Below are positions 23,897-33,069 of a stretch of 64,000 nt of DNA, one piece after another. The position numbers were made by a program, and so were the translations under genes. The stretch is from an uncultured Prevotellaceae bacterium (lineage in GTDB: Bacteria; Bacteroidota; Bacteroidia; Bacteroidales; Bacteroidaceae): assembly GCA_902799765.1 (NCBI GenBank), contig CADCBZ010000005.1, positions 1-64,000 on the forward strand, given 5' to 3'. A model generated the notes under the pieces. It made no database searches. It saw only the letters and a program-made list of their open reading frames with translations, and was not told where the DNA came from. The number at the start of each line of letters is the position of its first letter. Position 1 is the stretch's first letter.

Positions 23897-24424
23897 TTAT
23901 GGATTATAAGGTTCTTCTTCATTTTGAGTACTATGAGGATATGGACTTTCATTGAATTCTACAAATTTTCCTTTTATATCATACACCCAAGAATGTCCTA
24001 CTGCATCTCTGAATATATAGGAAGGAGAATAATAAATCCCAGTGCTGTCTTCGAGTAAACCAGATCTTACAGCATCTGCGTAAAACATAAATTTACCATC
24101 TCGAGTGAATTTCACAATGATGGTATCGGGAAATCCCACGTCCCACATATATCTTTCAAAGGTTGCATATCCACAACCATCAACATAATACAAAAAAGGT
24201 GGCTCACGTTTTTCTGAATAAACATCATTTATATCTCTTCCATCCTTTCTAAACTTATCTCTTATATAGCAGTAGAGGCAGAAACCAGGCTTTTCTGGAT
24301 GTGCGCCATCCAATGTCTGTTCTTTCCATTCTCCCCATTGCTTCTGCACTCTCTGATGGTTCTCTGCTATTCCATACAAAGCCAAGAACAAAACGATTAT
24401 TATGCCTAATACTATCTTTTTCAT
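23897..24424 (-). CDS. Membrane-anchored or exported hypothetical protein
   Basis: The 175-residue product begins with one hydrophobic helix (about 3-18). A Trp/Tyr/Cys-containing domain follows (FCLYCYIRDKFRKDGRD, then YVDGCGYATFERYMWDVG). No family is recognised. Three bases separate it from the ADP-ribosylglycohydrolase gene upstream, so they share a message. Confidence 0.55.
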   Translation of the reverse strand: MKKIVLGIIIVLFLALYGIAENHQRVQKQWGEWKEQTLDGAHPEKPGFCLYCYIRDKFRKDGRDINDVYSEKREPPFLYYVDGCGYATFERYMWDVGFPDTIIVKFTRDGKFMFYADAVRSGLLEDSTGIYYSPSYIFRDAVGHSWVYDIKGKFVEFNESPYPHSTQNEEEPYNP

Positions 24425-24427
24425 ACC

Positions 24428-25216
24428 TCACCCCCTTTCCTTAAGCAATTCTATGAACTTGTCCTTTATCTCCTTTAGATCCTCTGTCAAAATAGTATTG
24501 CAACGATTTACGATCTCATCCGGTATAGGATACATACATGCAGCTATAGATCCAGCCATAGCACCAATGGTATCTGAATCACCACCAAGGGAAATTGCAA
24601 GGCGTATTACCTCCTCAAACGAATTACCTTCCAAGAATGCAATAATAGCCTCAGGAACACTGCCCTGACAGGATACATCAAATTCATATCGAGGGCGAAT
24701 CACTGCTATTGTTCTATTGAGATTGTAATCAAAGGTTTGCTCTATATACTCTTTGATTTCCTGTTTGGATTTGCCTTCTTTACAAAGAAATACACATGCA
24801 GCAATAGCCTGGGCACCTTTCACACCTTCAGGATGATTATGGCTTACACTTGCTGTTAGAGCTGCTAGAGCCAGAACTTCATCAAGGTTTTTGGCATATA
24901 ATCCAACAGGACTAACTCGCATACCAGCACCATTGCCCCAACTATTATAAGGTTGTGGATTATCCTCTCGAAGCCATGTCCTGAAATTACCACCATATCC
25001 TGCATTAGGGTATCTATTACCCAGTTCCTGCATACAATATATTAGATAATGTATGGTGTGAGTCTCATCTTCCACCAACCATTTAGCCACAGCCAAAGTC
25101 ATCACTGAATCATCAGTAAACCTACTCCATGGCGTGAACAATTCAAAATTCATCGACTTGGTATTATGAAACTCATAAACCGAACCTACAATATCACCAA
25201 TAATTGCTCCTAACAT
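24428..25216 (-). CDS. ADP-ribosylglycohydrolase (ARH/DraG family)
   Basis: The 262-residue protein has the metal-binding motifs of the family: GAIIGDIVGS at residues 3-12, FTDDSVMTLA at about 33-42, and GGDSDTIGAMAGSIA near the C-terminus. Members remove ADP-ribose from proteins, DNA or small molecules using two Mg ions. It lies in one operon with a Sir2 protein and downstream of DarT- and macro-type genes, so reversal of ADP-ribosylation within the island is plausible. Confidence 0.88.
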   Translation of the reverse strand: MLGAIIGDIVGSVYEFHNTKSMNFELFTPWSRFTDDSVMTLAVAKWLVEDETHTIHYLIYCMQELGNRYPNAGYGGNFRTWLREDNPQPYNSWGNGAGMRVSPVGLYAKNLDEVLALAALTASVSHNHPEGVKGAQAIAACVFLCKEGKSKQEIKEYIEQTFDYNLNRTIAVIRPRYEFDVSCQGSVPEAIIAFLEGNSFEEVIRLAISLGGDSDTIGAMAGSIAACMYPIPDEIVNRCNTILTEDLKEIKDKFIELLKERG

Positions 25217-25219
25217 AAA

Positions 25220-25930
25220 TTATAGTCTTCTTATTTCATCAATCAGAATATCAACACCCTCTGTAGCCTTTGCCTTGATGTGCATAAAGCCACTAAGCAG
25301 ATGCCCCTCCATATCAGAAGGATCTACAAGGAACTTAGGGATTTCACGATGAGCATAGCCCACTAATCCTGCAGCAGGATAAACAACAAGAGAAGTACCT
25401 ATCACGATGAAGATGTCTGCATTCTCTACTGCCAAACGAGCATCATCCATATATCTCAGTTCTTCACCAAACCAGACAATATATGGACGGAGTTGAGAAC
25501 CGTCATCGGCTTTATGACCTAAGTATATAGGCAGATTCAGAGGGTAATACTTGATACACCGATCATCTTCCCTATTTCGTGAAGAGGTAACTTTCGTTAG
25601 TTCCCCATGCAAATGAATGACCTTTGAACTGCCTACACGTTCATGTAAGTCATCAACGTTTTGGGTGACGATGGTTACATCATGCTGCTTCTCTAATTCT
25701 ACCAGAGCATAATGAGCATGATTAGGTTTGACATTATATAGTTGCATGCGCCTCGCGTTATAGAATTCAAGGACAGCCTCAGGATCATCCCTAAAACCAT
25801 CAACACTGGCTAATCTCATAGCATCATACCTTTTCCACAATCCGTTTGTATCACGAAATGTAGAGATTCCGCTCTCAGCACTGATGCCAGCGCCAGTAAA
25901 TACTACAATGTTTTTTCGAACGCTACTCAT
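25220..25930 (-). CDS. cobB: Sir2-family NAD-dependent deacylase
   Basis: A 236-residue sirtuin with GAGISAESGISTFRD (NAD loop), TQNVDDLHERVG, the catalytic His in HLHGEL and VWFGE, then IGTSLVVYPAAGL. Y-x-x-R in FYNARRMQL matches the Tyr/Arg pair of class III (desuccinylase-type) sirtuins. The four zinc cysteines are lacking, as seems common in Bacteroidota members. NAD-dependent deacylation is expected; ADP-ribose signalling is possible given the neighbours. Confidence 0.88.
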   Translation of the reverse strand: MSSVRKNIVVFTGAGISAESGISTFRDTNGLWKRYDAMRLASVDGFRDDPEAVLEFYNARRMQLYNVKPNHAHYALVELEKQHDVTIVTQNVDDLHERVGSSKVIHLHGELTKVTSSRNREDDRCIKYYPLNLPIYLGHKADDGSQLRPYIVWFGEELRYMDDARLAVENADIFIVIGTSLVVYPAAGLVGYAHREIPKFLVDPSDMEGHLLSGFMHIKAKATEGVDILIDEIRRL

Positions 25931-25936
25931 AATTTA

Positions 25937-26554
25937 TCAGTATTGTATTCTAAATACACTACAATCATTTTTATCAATCTTATCATGAATCACAGAAACT
26001 ATTTTCTTTTGGAAGTCATTCTCTGCATTTACTGTATCAAGAAATGTCTGAGCTTTCTCCATTTCACCGATTTCACGATAAAATTCAGCTTTTAGCAGGT
26101 TGTCAGTTATCAAGTTCTCTATGAGCCAAATACCATTATCACGAAAAAGACGACTGTCTTCATCAATTATGTTTTGAGGGGCATCATTTGATCTATAATA
26201 ATAATCATTAAATGCATGATGCAACATTGTACGCAATACTTTCTCTTCCCTTTCATTTTGGAGTCCCTCTTCACATAACTGTTTATAGGCTTCTTTCATT
26301 TCTGGGAAGGTCAGAGTCCCTTGTTCAAAGCACCATCCTTCTTTTGCATATTCAACCTTTTGTCTTTCCTTAATGTAATACTTACCACAATGTGGGCATT
26401 TCTGAACATAAGAGATTTCTGGTAACATGGGGGCTATCCGTTTGTTATCCGACCAATACTCTGCGCCACAGGTGTTACCTGATACAAGCGACATTACTTC
26501 TTTCTTTCCGCCACAATGAGGGCAAGTTAGAATTTGAGGGTTTCCTGGAATCAT
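25937..26554 (-). CDS. Zinc-ribbon protein with helical C-terminus
   Basis: The 205-residue product has CPHCGG near its start and CPHCGKYY about 40 residues later, two C-x-x-C knuckles of a zinc ribbon. The remaining 130 residues are helical and acidic, resembling TPR-like repeats. ATG 26554 lies after the -7 box (26601-26594), excluding a start at 26596. It is the first gene of the unit that continues into sir2 and the ADP-ribosylglycohydrolase. Confidence 0.6.
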   Translation of the reverse strand: MIPGNPQILTCPHCGGKKEVMSLVSGNTCGAEYWSDNKRIAPMLPEISYVQKCPHCGKYYIKERQKVEYAKEGWCFEQGTLTFPEMKEAYKQLCEEGLQNEREEKVLRTMLHHAFNDYYYRSNDAPQNIIDEDSRLFRDNGIWLIENLITDNLLKAEFYREIGEMEKAQTFLDTVNAENDFQKKIVSVIHDKIDKNDCSVFRIQY

Positions 26555-26593
26555 ACTTCTTCTATTATTAAATGTAATTATATATATTTTCTG

Positions 26594-26649
26594 CAAAGAT
26601 ACTCTAATATATCACTTAATCCAAAGAATTACATCCCGCAAGCCTTGCA
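26594..26649 (-). promoter_or_regulatory. Promoter with upstream palindrome (site c)
   Basis: Minus strand: palindrome TGCAAG-G-CTTGCG (26649-26637), 11 bases, TTTG (26625-26622), 20 bases, TATCTTTG (26601-26594). Spacing is identical to sites b, d and e. Confidence 0.72.
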
Positions 26650-26660
26650 GAAATCGAAAA

Positions 26661-26735
26661 AAAATGATGAGTTGCTTATAAAGCCACTGCACTCGACGAA
26701 CCTGCCATTTCATCCGCAGAGCAACCCATCACTTT
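26661..26735 (-). terminator. Large hairpin terminator after the metallophosphoesterase gene
   Basis: On the minus strand GATGGGTTGCT and AGCAACTCATC can pair across a long loop, followed by a run of eight T. It lies between the phosphoesterase stop and site c, showing that site c is not itself this operon's terminator. Confidence 0.55.
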
Positions 26736-26748
26736 GGTGGCAGCCTTT

Positions 26749-27543
26749 TCATTTTTCATAATCTCTAAGTGGCACTATTTTCTCTTCAATATCCTCATCA
26801 ATCATAAAACACTGTTGAGAGTCAATCATTACAAGATTATCAAACTCTATCATGTCTTCTTCTAATCTTGTATGCCCAAAGACCTGAAACACCTGATTCA
26901 GTCCATATGCCTTAGGAGTATCAGGGATAGCATGTTCTTCTATGTCAGCCCAAAGAATACTACCAGACTTTGCACCTATAATATTTCTGAATCTTCCTAC
27001 AATACAAAGCATTTCCTGCCCTTCATCACTATCGTCTAATGCGTTTATTCTTTCAACAATCTCTGGATCTGCAACAGAAACCTTGTTATCAGCAAGCTTC
27101 CAGATACTTGAATTCACCTTGTTTATCCAGTTCAGAGTTAGGCCTGCATGCGAAAACAAGTAAGGTATTCCATTAATCTCTTCAAGGTGGGCTAGTTTGA
27201 ATAATTCTTGATTCCTAACGAAAATGGCGTTGTATATGCTCCAATTGACAGTATCACATCTGCTTCCGCAGGCCAACGCCCGAAACATCTCTGATGCGTA
27301 ATGCTGGTCGTGATTTCCTTTCAACAAGACGACCTTGTCCATATTATTACGCTTAAGGTCGATGATATCCATCAGGTTGTCAAAGAGTCCCTGAGGAGGA
27401 TACTCCTTCCCCTCTTCCGGATATGGATCAAGGTAATCCCCCAAGAAGATAATCCTATCTACCTGCTCTATATATTTCAGAACAGGCTCCTTCCAATAGG
27501 TTTCCCCATGAATGTCTGGTACAACTAGTATTCTTTTCGACAT
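26749..27543 (-). CDS. Calcineurin-like metallophosphoesterase
   Basis: The 264-residue protein has the dinuclear metal motifs of the family: VVPDIHGE (D-x-H), IIFLGDYLDPYP (G-D-x-x-D), VLLKGNHDQ (G-N-H-D), and FSHAG and FGHTR towards the C-terminus. It should hydrolyse a phosphoester in the cytoplasm; PP1-like protein phosphatase or nucleotide phosphodiesterase activity are both possible. It lies 3 bases downstream of a HAD gene and ends the ravA-viaA operon. Confidence 0.85.
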   Translation of the reverse strand: MSKRILVVPDIHGETYWKEPVLKYIEQVDRIIFLGDYLDPYPEEGKEYPPQGLFDNLMDIIDLKRNNMDKVVLLKGNHDQHYASEMFRALACGSRCDTVNWSIYNAIFVRNQELFKLAHLEEINGIPYLFSHAGLTLNWINKVNSSIWKLADNKVSVADPEIVERINALDDSDEGQEMLCIVGRFRNIIGAKSGSILWADIEEHAIPDTPKAYGLNQVFQVFGHTRLEEDMIEFDNLVMIDSQQCFMIDEDIEEKIVPLRDYEK

Positions 27544-27546
27544 TAA

Positions 27547-28047
27547 TCAGTTATTTAAGATCGTTATTGCCTTTTCTGCGTCAAATTCAGTAATACCTAT
27601 CAGAGTATCTGTGAGTACCACATGATCCTCTTGCTCTGGCAGCATATCATCAAAATCATCAATAATGACATAATTAGACACCTCGCCTTTATGTTTGGAC
27701 AACCATTCTTTGATTTCATTTCCCCTGCATACACCCAGTTCCATTTCGTCAAGGTTGGCATTCAAAAGCATTTCATCACTAACGGTATTAGGAGTAATAT
27801 CAAGTACAGTCCCAGGGAGATTTCTTATCTTCCACATTTCCTTTAATTTTGCCAAGCCAAGAAACTTCCATGAAGAAGATATAACGATAGCAGCAACTGT
27901 TTCCTTAACGACATGCCCAAGGTTTTCTACTGCCACAGGATCAAATGCCCAGCCAAACTCATCTCTGGGAGTGTCCTTTGTCATTCTGCTATGCCAATCT
28001 TGTGTATTCAAGACGCCATCAATATCTAAGAATATTATTTTTCTCAT
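27547..28047 (-). CDS. HAD-like phosphatase domain protein
   Basis: A 166-residue product starting IIFLDIDGVLN, the HAD motif I with both Asp residues. SSSWK serves as motif II and YVIIDDFDDM as motif IV. Such short HADs hydrolyse small phosphate esters or nucleic-acid end phosphates. The gene is encoded between viaA and the metallophosphoesterase with 3-base gaps. Confidence 0.8.
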   Translation of the reverse strand: MRKIIFLDIDGVLNTQDWHSRMTKDTPRDEFGWAFDPVAVENLGHVVKETVAAIVISSSWKFLGLAKLKEMWKIRNLPGTVLDITPNTVSDEMLLNANLDEMELGVCRGNEIKEWLSKHKGEVSNYVIIDDFDDMLPEQEDHVVLTDTLIGITEFDAEKAITILNN

Positions 28048-28050
28048 ATA

Positions 28051-29625
28051 TTAATATCTACGTGGTTGGCGATAATGGATTTCATATATCTTATCAAAAT
28101 ACTTATCCCAGTCAGATTCACCCTGCCCTATTTTAAAACCATAGAACTTAGTACCAGTCTTCTGGTAGTCCTTGAATCTTTCCATCAGTTCTTTGGTTGT
28201 CCTAGGAATCAGAAAGTCAGTTATCCAAAGTACATCGGCATTCATATACCTATCCTCACCATTATCTAATAAATTGAATGCAAGGTTCAACATTTTCTGA
28301 GCATCAGTACCACCTCCAAGGAATGGGAAATAGCCTTTGTCAAAGTTATCATGATCCTCCACCTTCATACCTATCCTCTCCATCTCTTTCTTTTTTCTAC
28401 GTGAGCGAAGTTCTATTGGGCGAATATCTACAGAGAAATCTATTAGGAAGCAGTCACGCTTCAACTGTTCTGCAGTCTGTTCCAATTTTGACAAGAGAGA
28501 AGCCTCAATCCTCTGGGGTACCCCATACATACTGGCAGAAGAGTCAACACAAACTATCATGGGGCCACGACGAGCAGCCCTTTCTGAACGCAAACGACGT
28601 GACGGTTTGGTAATCTCAGATTTATAGCGGAATATCTGCAATCGATTTGTTACCCACTTCCTTAAAAAGACGCTTTCAAGCTCGGAGTCCATATACTGAG
28701 CCAATTCAGAAGGCATCAGCGCATTCAGGTCACGCCCCACAGTTACACCTTCAATGTCACTTCCCGATGAATGATCCAACTTATGCTTAAATCCTGTTTG
28801 TACACATAATCTGTCGCGACCTTCCTCGTCTGGCAGTCTTCCCATCTTACGTGCGACTTCCCCTATTTCAGGATATTTGTTCTGAATCTGGACAATAGAC
28901 AGTCTCTTTTCAAACTCCGATTCCGTCCATTGCCCATCCATCATATTCCATGCTTGAAGGGCATCTGCTTCAGACATCCCCATGTTTCGTGTCATTTCGT
29001 CGACTTTCTTAAGCATGTTGTCAATACTCGCACCTACTCCAGATTCCTTGGCTTTGATTTTCTTAGTGACCTCCTTTCTGCTATGCTCATCTAAGGATGC
29101 CAGCCAATCTCGTTTTAGCCTTTCCCAGTTTTGGGGATTCTTCCAGCCATTATATCTAAACTTCTTCTTCAGATAGTCAAGATCAAACCCATCATCCTTA
29201 TGTTTCTTATCTATTCCGGTAAGAAGACCCTGCCATCCGTCCTTCTTCCTCTGCATCGACCATTCTAGGATCTTATTTGCTTCGGTTTGCTCTGCCATAA
29301 CACACTGATCTGCGAATTGCTGTGTATGGAGACAGTCAAGAACGAATTTACCCACAGACTCATAGAAAATACGACCTGCAAGTTTACTTGACAAGACCTT
29401 TGACTGTACTAGCGGATCACTCATCAGCTTGTGCAGATAATCCAAAATGGGGTCATAATACATCTTCCATTCCAGATCTACAGCGACATCCTTCTCTATA
29501 TCGACCACATCGCCAACCTCAACGAAGCGTTCGATACATTGAAGGTAGTAATTCGGAGAAAGCCTTTTCCTACGAAGCTTCTCATAAATTACATCCAAAC
29601 TGTCATCATCGCTGTATGTTATCAT
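28051..29625 (-). CDS. viaA: ViaA-like vWA-domain protein, RavA partner
   Basis: The 524-residue protein has a long helical N-terminal part and a C-terminal von Willebrand A domain whose MIDAS motif DSSAS is at 361-365. A LWITDFL strand carries the later Asp. Order and length fit ViaA, which partners the MoxR ATPase RavA. It overlaps the ravA homologue (ATGA at 29625-29622), so the two are translated together. RavA-ViaA is known to work on membrane lipids and respiratory complexes in enteric bacteria; here its neighbours suggest a stress or conflict role, which is inference. Confidence 0.82.
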   Translation of the reverse strand: MITYSDDDSLDVIYEKLRRKRLSPNYYLQCIERFVEVGDVVDIEKDVAVDLEWKMYYDPILDYLHKLMSDPLVQSKVLSSKLAGRIFYESVGKFVLDCLHTQQFADQCVMAEQTEANKILEWSMQRKKDGWQGLLTGIDKKHKDDGFDLDYLKKKFRYNGWKNPQNWERLKRDWLASLDEHSRKEVTKKIKAKESGVGASIDNMLKKVDEMTRNMGMSEADALQAWNMMDGQWTESEFEKRLSIVQIQNKYPEIGEVARKMGRLPDEEGRDRLCVQTGFKHKLDHSSGSDIEGVTVGRDLNALMPSELAQYMDSELESVFLRKWVTNRLQIFRYKSEITKPSRRLRSERAARRGPMIVCVDSSASMYGVPQRIEASLLSKLEQTAEQLKRDCFLIDFSVDIRPIELRSRRKKKEMERIGMKVEDHDNFDKGYFPFLGGGTDAQKMLNLAFNLLDNGEDRYMNADVLWITDFLIPRTTKELMERFKDYQKTGTKFYGFKIGQGESDWDKYFDKIYEIHYRQPRRY

Positions 29626-31148
29626 TCTTCAAGTTTCTGAAAATCCTCACGCAAGAAAGCCATTTCCTTATTCAGCGTACCTACGTTCGACTCCATCACC
29701 TTCCTATCTTCAGGTGAGATCAAAATATTACCCACGATTTCTTCCTGGCGCTTTCTGATAAAATCGCTCAGTTCATCTATTTCCTGATGATAATTATGGT
29801 CAGATGGATTGCCTACTAATCTAAGCCCCATCTGTCTTTCCCCTTTACCCAATTTCTCTATTTCAAAATAGACACCATCAATATAAATACCGTATTGATC
29901 GCGGGTAAGATATACCTGACTTGCCCCTGGAGGAGTATCTGCGCCATCAAAACTACGTATGATGGAGCGCTTTTTGCTGTCTTTATAGATTACTCCCAAT
30001 TGCCCGGCATTCTCCTTTGTCGCCCAACGCATATTCTGATAGTCTGCCATAAAAATATAGGTGTTGCCAGTATCATGGTTAATGAGATGATAATAATAAG
30101 AATCGAAAATCTTCTTATCGCTATCCTCCAGCCCCATTTCTCTCTTTGCTTTTATGGTTGCACGATGCTGACGATAAACACGGATGTCAGACTCCAGAGC
30201 AAGTTTTATATCAGCAATCTTCACTGCATATTCGCTAAGCATTGCCCTAATCACAATCTCCCTGATGCCCTCAGATTCTTCAGGTTCCTGCCATAGACAA
30301 TGATAGATAGGCACTAAGTCTGCAAGTTCCACACTTTTCCTATCATGAATAAAGGCTGATGTTTTCAGCAGACGGATAATATTCTTCCATCTACGATCAC
30401 TGACATAGACATTATGTCGCTCATCACTATTGCTAACAGGCACATTGCCTAACCCCTTACGTATATCAACAATACTTTTTAGGACATACTCAGGAACAGT
30501 AACTTTGCTGATTTCCTCAGTCCATTTCTGATATTCCTTATCCGTAATCTGCAATTTCTCATCTATCCCTATATCCTTCTCTGAATCAGAATCCAACAAC
30601 ATTGCACTGAAATTCTTTTCCATCTTGATATTCGTACATTCCATGCGGATAATAAAACGATCCCACAAGGCTTCCAGTCCTTCACCCTGTGCAGGTAGTT
30701 CATTACTGGCAGATACCAACAATTTTAATGGCAGTTTTATTTCGCTTTCACCATTTCTGAATACTTTTTCGTTGATGACAGTTAGGAGCGTATTCTGAAT
30801 GGCAGGTCCTGCCTTCCAGATCTCATCAAGGAAAACCACATCTGCAGAAGGGAGATATCCTTCAATGTTTCGCTCATACTTGTCAGCATCCTTCAGTTTA
30901 CTGATGCTAACAGGGCCAAAGATCTCGTCGGGTGTAGAAAAACGAGACATCAGGTATTCAAATGATTTTGCATCCTTGAAAGCTGATTTCAGCCTTCTTG
31001 CCACCATTGACTTTGCCACACCTGGAGGGCCCAGCAAGATAATGCTTTCCCCTGCTAATGCCGCCAATAGAGATAGAGCCAACTCTGTCTCTTTCTCATA
31101 GATTCCTTTATTCATCTCCCGAAGGAGGGATTGTATTCTTTCTTTCAT
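29622..31148 (-). CDS. ravA: RavA-like MoxR-family AAA+ ATPase
   Basis: The 508-residue product resembles enteric RavA throughout the ATPase: Walker A GPPGVAKS (40-47), FSTPDEIFGP, Walker B VVFLDEI (104-110) with WKAGPA, and sensor residue Asn149 in SASNE. The following lid contains YVSDRRWKNIIRLL. A RavA-type C-terminal region follows. It should form a hexamer acting on the vWA partner. About 100 bases without a clear promoter precede it, so it may be read from the upstream topoisomerase-like gene. Confidence 0.88.
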   Translation of the reverse strand: MKERIQSLLREMNKGIYEKETELALSLLAALAGESIILLGPPGVAKSMVARRLKSAFKDAKSFEYLMSRFSTPDEIFGPVSISKLKDADKYERNIEGYLPSADVVFLDEIWKAGPAIQNTLLTVINEKVFRNGESEIKLPLKLLVSASNELPAQGEGLEALWDRFIIRMECTNIKMEKNFSAMLLDSDSEKDIGIDEKLQITDKEYQKWTEEISKVTVPEYVLKSIVDIRKGLGNVPVSNSDERHNVYVSDRRWKNIIRLLKTSAFIHDRKSVELADLVPIYHCLWQEPEESEGIREIVIRAMLSEYAVKIADIKLALESDIRVYRQHRATIKAKREMGLEDSDKKIFDSYYYHLINHDTGNTYIFMADYQNMRWATKENAGQLGVIYKDSKKRSIIRSFDGADTPPGASQVYLTRDQYGIYIDGVYFEIEKLGKGERQMGLRLVGNPSDHNYHQEIDELSDFIRKRQEEIVGNILISPEDRKVMESNVGTLNKEMAFLREDFQKLEE

Positions 31149-31248
31149 TTTATATCGTTTGTTTCTTTAACCAAGTGTCAATTTCAAAAGCCTACATGTC
31201 GTCAGTTTTTAAATGAATAGTCTTGCAGATTTTGATTACCATGTTGTC

Positions 31249-32346
31249 TCATTTAACTATTGTCATAGTGGTTCTACGTTTATCACCAAATGTAGATTTA
31301 ATCTTTTCCCATTCTTCTATAATCATATTGTTAACCTCAGAAGAGGTAAATCCTTCATATTGTTTTGCATATTCTTGTTGTAGATTACTTATGAAACTAG
31401 ATAGGATTCTTTTTGTGCCGACACACCTAACTTTACCTTCTACAATAAAATTAAAATCCAATGGTATCTTTCGCTTTAGTATAGGTGAATCAGCCATTTT
31501 CTTCATCAACGCCTCAGGTTCATTTGTTTGAAGACGGAATACCGTACCCCAATTTTCAAATACGCCATTATATTCTTTCTCGAAGCCATACTCGTCAAAA
31601 TAATCTTCTATACCAAATTCTTCAATGAATGGTGGATAGTGTGAAAATGAAACACTACTCCCATTCGTCACAACATGAGGCAATATCTCAATATCACCTT
31701 GACCTGACATATAAATCTGACGCAATTCTTCATTTTTTATTCTTATTTCACCCCCAAAAGGAAAATCTGGACCTTTGATGATACCCAGTATTTCATCAAG
31801 TGATGCATTCGGCTTATTGATGAGCAAGATAAGAGCATCTATGATTTCACTAAGGTTATGCGGTAAAATATTCGTATAGTGTGAATAGTGTCCATTGATG
31901 AGACAATATGGAATAGTAATAAACGCAGACGGATATTTAAACAAGAAAAACTCTCCAAATTCGTTGAGCTTTACTTCAAGAAAATACATTGAAGCAGGCC
32001 TATCTCCTAAATAATTTCCAATATTTCCTTGGAATTGTACAACGGGATAACGACTAACAAATGGACGTTGCATGAGAAATTCATTCCACACAGCACCACC
32101 ATCATACCAATTACTCAGATACATAGTCTCTTTCAATGCATTTTTGCAACTTGTTGCATAACCTTCATGACTGGCCACCCGTGGAATTGCTCTTAACATC
32201 GCTCTTAATGTCGGTGGTATGCATTCCTCGATATCAGGACATTGAAATGATGGCGCATAATGAAGGTCAAAAGCATAATCATATAGATCTGACCCAGTAT
32301 ATAGTGTATTATTGGGGTCATTGTCTTTAATTCTTGGTACTTTCAT
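31249..32346 (-). CDS. Divergent GyrA/ParC-like breakage-reunion domain protein, catalytic Tyr replaced by Phe
   Basis: The 365-residue protein follows the type IIA topoisomerase A-subunit core: RAMLRAIPRV, then GGAVWNEFLMQRPFVSRY in place of the HPHGDSAVYDTIV region. It continues with VVQFQGNIGNYLGDRPAS, PHNLSEIIDALI and IKGPDFPFGGEI. Where GyrA has A-M-R-Y-T-E (Arg121, Tyr122) this protein has S-M-Y-F-L-E with Phe122, so DNA cleavage should be impossible. The coiled-coil gate and the beta-pinwheel are absent. It lies between the retropepsin-like gene and ravA. A DNA-binding or decoy role is inference. Confidence 0.75.
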   Translation of the reverse strand: MKVPRIKDNDPNNTLYTGSDLYDYAFDLHYAPSFQCPDIEECIPPTLRAMLRAIPRVASHEGYATSCKNALKETMYLSNWYDGGAVWNEFLMQRPFVSRYPVVQFQGNIGNYLGDRPASMYFLEVKLNEFGEFFLFKYPSAFITIPYCLINGHYSHYTNILPHNLSEIIDALILLINKPNASLDEILGIIKGPDFPFGGEIRIKNEELRQIYMSGQGDIEILPHVVTNGSSVSFSHYPPFIEEFGIEDYFDEYGFEKEYNGVFENWGTVFRLQTNEPEALMKKMADSPILKRKIPLDFNFIVEGKVRCVGTKRILSSFISNLQQEYAKQYEGFTSSEVNNMIIEEWEKIKSTFGDKRRTTMTIVK

Positions 32347-32418
32347 ACTCGTTTATTATTTCGTTTACTTCAGAATAATGTTTTTGTCAATCTTGGACAT
32401 TCATCATTGGTGCTTATA

Positions 32419-32844
32419 TCAATCAGGAATACAAATTTCCTGTTTACCAAAATCAATAAGCCATTCATGTTCAGCCATAAAATTCGCTCCTATAATACCG
32501 AATATGGGGAACCCCATATCCTCAGAGAGCCGTTTTGCAGCTTCATCATCATCCCTTACAAGGAAAGTCACCTCACAATCCTTTCCGCATATAGTAAGGG
32601 TTGTTTTTACTTTTATCATCTCTGTTTTCTTTCCATCAATTCCATAAAGGTTATAATTACCCTCAACAGGGGTCATCGCATCCTTTACCTGGCGATAGAT
32701 ATAACCGAAAAGAATATTATCATTTGAACCAGTATCAACTAGCCAAATTGAACCATCATTATCACCCTCATCTTTAATTTCAATGAAGGGCAATCCCACT
32801 TTCGAAGCATCTGCATAAAACCTTATTTTTCCCATTTTTATCAC
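32419..32844 (-). CDS. Retropepsin-like aspartic protease domain protein
   Basis: The product (up to 141 residues; ATG 32844 or 32835) has the single-domain pepsin-like pattern. The catalytic loop is WLVDTGSND (Asp37-Thr-Gly), a flap region follows, and FGIIGANFM with a hydrophobic-hydrophobic-Gly precedes the last strand. Such proteins dimerise to form one active site. No signal peptide is seen, so it would act in the cytoplasm. It follows site d and a short leader ORF. Substrate unknown; it may process a neighbour. Confidence 0.72.
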   Translation of the reverse strand: MIKMGKIRFYADASKVGLPFIEIKDEGDNDGSIWLVDTGSNDNILFGYIYRQVKDAMTPVEGNYNLYGIDGKKTEMIKVKTTLTICGKDCEVTFLVRDDDEAAKRLSEDMGFPIFGIIGANFMAEHEWLIDFGKQEICIPD

Positions 32845-32904
32845 TTTTTTAAAGGTCGTTTTTAACTTTACCTATCCTTCTCCCCACAGCCTTTGCTTTA
32901 TAGG

Positions 32905-32991
32905 CTAGCTTTTCTGTTTTTCTTCAAGAGCAACAGGATTTTCACATTTACCGTCTTTATCATAGGTAATCAATTTAGAAAATATGTTCAT
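32905..32991 (-). CDS. Candidate 28-residue leader peptide or small protein
   Basis: The first ATG (32991) after the site d promoter opens a frame reading MNIFSKLITYDK to a TAG at 32907-32905. It lies in the 160-base leader of the aspartic-protease message. No Shine-Dalgarno is seen, which is normal for the phylum. It may be a leader or a real microprotein. Confidence 0.35.
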   Translation of the reverse strand: MNIFSKLITYDKDGKCENPVALEEKQKS

Positions 32992-33011
32992 AACTCAATT
33001 CTTTTTGTTTG

Positions 33012-33069
33012 CAAAGATACTCAAATAAACCTTTGAAATCAAGAAATAACGGCCCACAAGGCTTGCGGG
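33012..33069 (-). promoter_or_regulatory. Promoter with upstream palindrome (site d)
   Basis: Minus strand: palindrome CCCGCAAG-C-CTTGTGGG (33069-33053), 11 bases from its core to CTTG (33043-33040), 20 bases, TATCTTTG (33019-33012). The core starts 35 bases above the -7 box. The upstream flank to about 33090 is nearly identical to that of site e, including the last codons of the LVIW-type gene end. Confidence 0.72.

Noticed and set aside
25220..25930. Lack of zinc cysteines in Sir2 as evidence of inactivity
   Set aside because: NAD and catalytic motifs are intact and, as far as I know, many Bacteroidota sirtuins lack these cysteines.
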